Assembly: GCA_029212925.1 (NCBI GenBank)
Contig: JARGOB010000002.1
Span: forward strand, 273,457 to 337,456
Direction of reading: 5' to 3'
Source of the DNA: Coxiellaceae bacterium
GTDB taxonomy: Bacteria > Pseudomonadota > Gammaproteobacteria > Coxiellales > Coxiellaceae
Length of the DNA stretch: 64,000 nucleotides
The translations under genes and the position numbers were made by a program. This document shows, piece after piece, positions 63,957 through 64,000 of this stretch; the first letter of the stretch is position 1, and each line of letters starts with the position of its first letter. Below the pieces are notes generated by a model. That model was given only the letters and a program-made list of their open reading frames with translations, ran no database searches and was not told where the DNA came from.

Positions 63957-64000
63957 CTCCTTTCCCGATGGGGTTTTTTAAGGGGAGAATCGGGATTCTT

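Overview
The window looks like a chromosome segment of a gammaproteobacterium of the Legionella/Coxiella/Berkiella type (order Legionellales). This is an inference from content. It has a complete bacterial mevalonate route to isopentenyl diphosphate (HMG-CoA reductase, two GHMP kinases, diphosphomevalonate decarboxylase, type 1 IPP isomerase), which is rare among gammaproteobacteria but known in that order. It also has the usual gammaproteobacterial core pairs and runs (argS-ftsN-like, hslVU, ubiE-ubiJ-ubiB, tgt, tag), a Kdo hydroxylase, and several large orphan proteins, one with an IQ motif and one with ankyrin-like repeats, of the sort found among host-interaction proteins. Base composition is moderately AT-rich and genes are tightly packed, with many 4- or 8-bp start/stop overlaps.

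Layout. 1-7.6 kb (minus strand): a signalling operon of a 1497-residue hybrid histidine kinase with three CHASE3 sensors, CheR, CheB and a REC-GGDEF-EAL protein cut by the window edge. 7.6-10.1 kb: an accessory patch with an intact brnA antitoxin, a decayed brnT toxin, a Bro-N protein plus a broken copy of its start, a SnoaL-like protein, a 48-bp repeat in three copies and tRNA-Met. 10.2-21.4 kb: the mevalonate region, split into idi-mvk (plus) and HMGR-PMK-mvaD (minus), with a DM9-like membrane protein, a small exported protein and a 1133-residue IQ-motif protein between them. 21.4-27.9 kb: a histidine kinase relic, the mobile mystery A/B (XRE/Fic) pair, an ABC exporter, an AAA_14/DUF4143 ATPase and a 14-TM MFS pump. 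28-36.9 kb: argS, SPOR protein, a 676-residue orphan, hslVU, an MFS transporter and tag. 37-40.6 kb: an exported protein, a possible 49-residue peptide precursor and the ubiquinone genes. 40.5-47.3 kb (minus): a second AAA_14 ATPase with three 32-bp-spaced upstream repeats, an orphan membrane protein, an ankyrin-like protein, a NodU/CmcH-type carbamoyltransferase and a LuxR-type regulator. 47.4-52.1 kb (minus): an Mla-type lipid transport operon and a Bcr/CflA-type MFS pump. 52.1-58.7 kb: Kdo hydroxylase, tgt set between inverted repeats, a short LuxR-type protein, a DUF2520 protein, a PAS-GGDEF cyclase and a dihydrolipoamide-dehydrogenase-like flavoprotein. 58.7-64 kb: a 1124-residue orphan inside a 58-bp direct repeat, a third AAA_14 ATPase with paired palindromic operators, a truncated merR behind an intact MerR-type promoter, and tRNA-Arg.

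The least expected structure is the repeat architecture. The 3' ends of two core genes (tgt and the lpd-like gene) are duplicated. In the lpd-like case the two copies bracket a 3.5-kb segment holding only the 1124-residue gene; in the tgt case the second copy is a displaced old C-terminal tail, separated from the living gene by a hairpin element. That element has a second, inverted copy on the other side of tgt, and the two copies differ by paired changes that keep one stem intact. Each of the three AAA_14/DUF4143 ATPase genes carries its own set of upstream repeats or palindromes. No rRNA, CRISPR array, intact transposase or integrase was seen.
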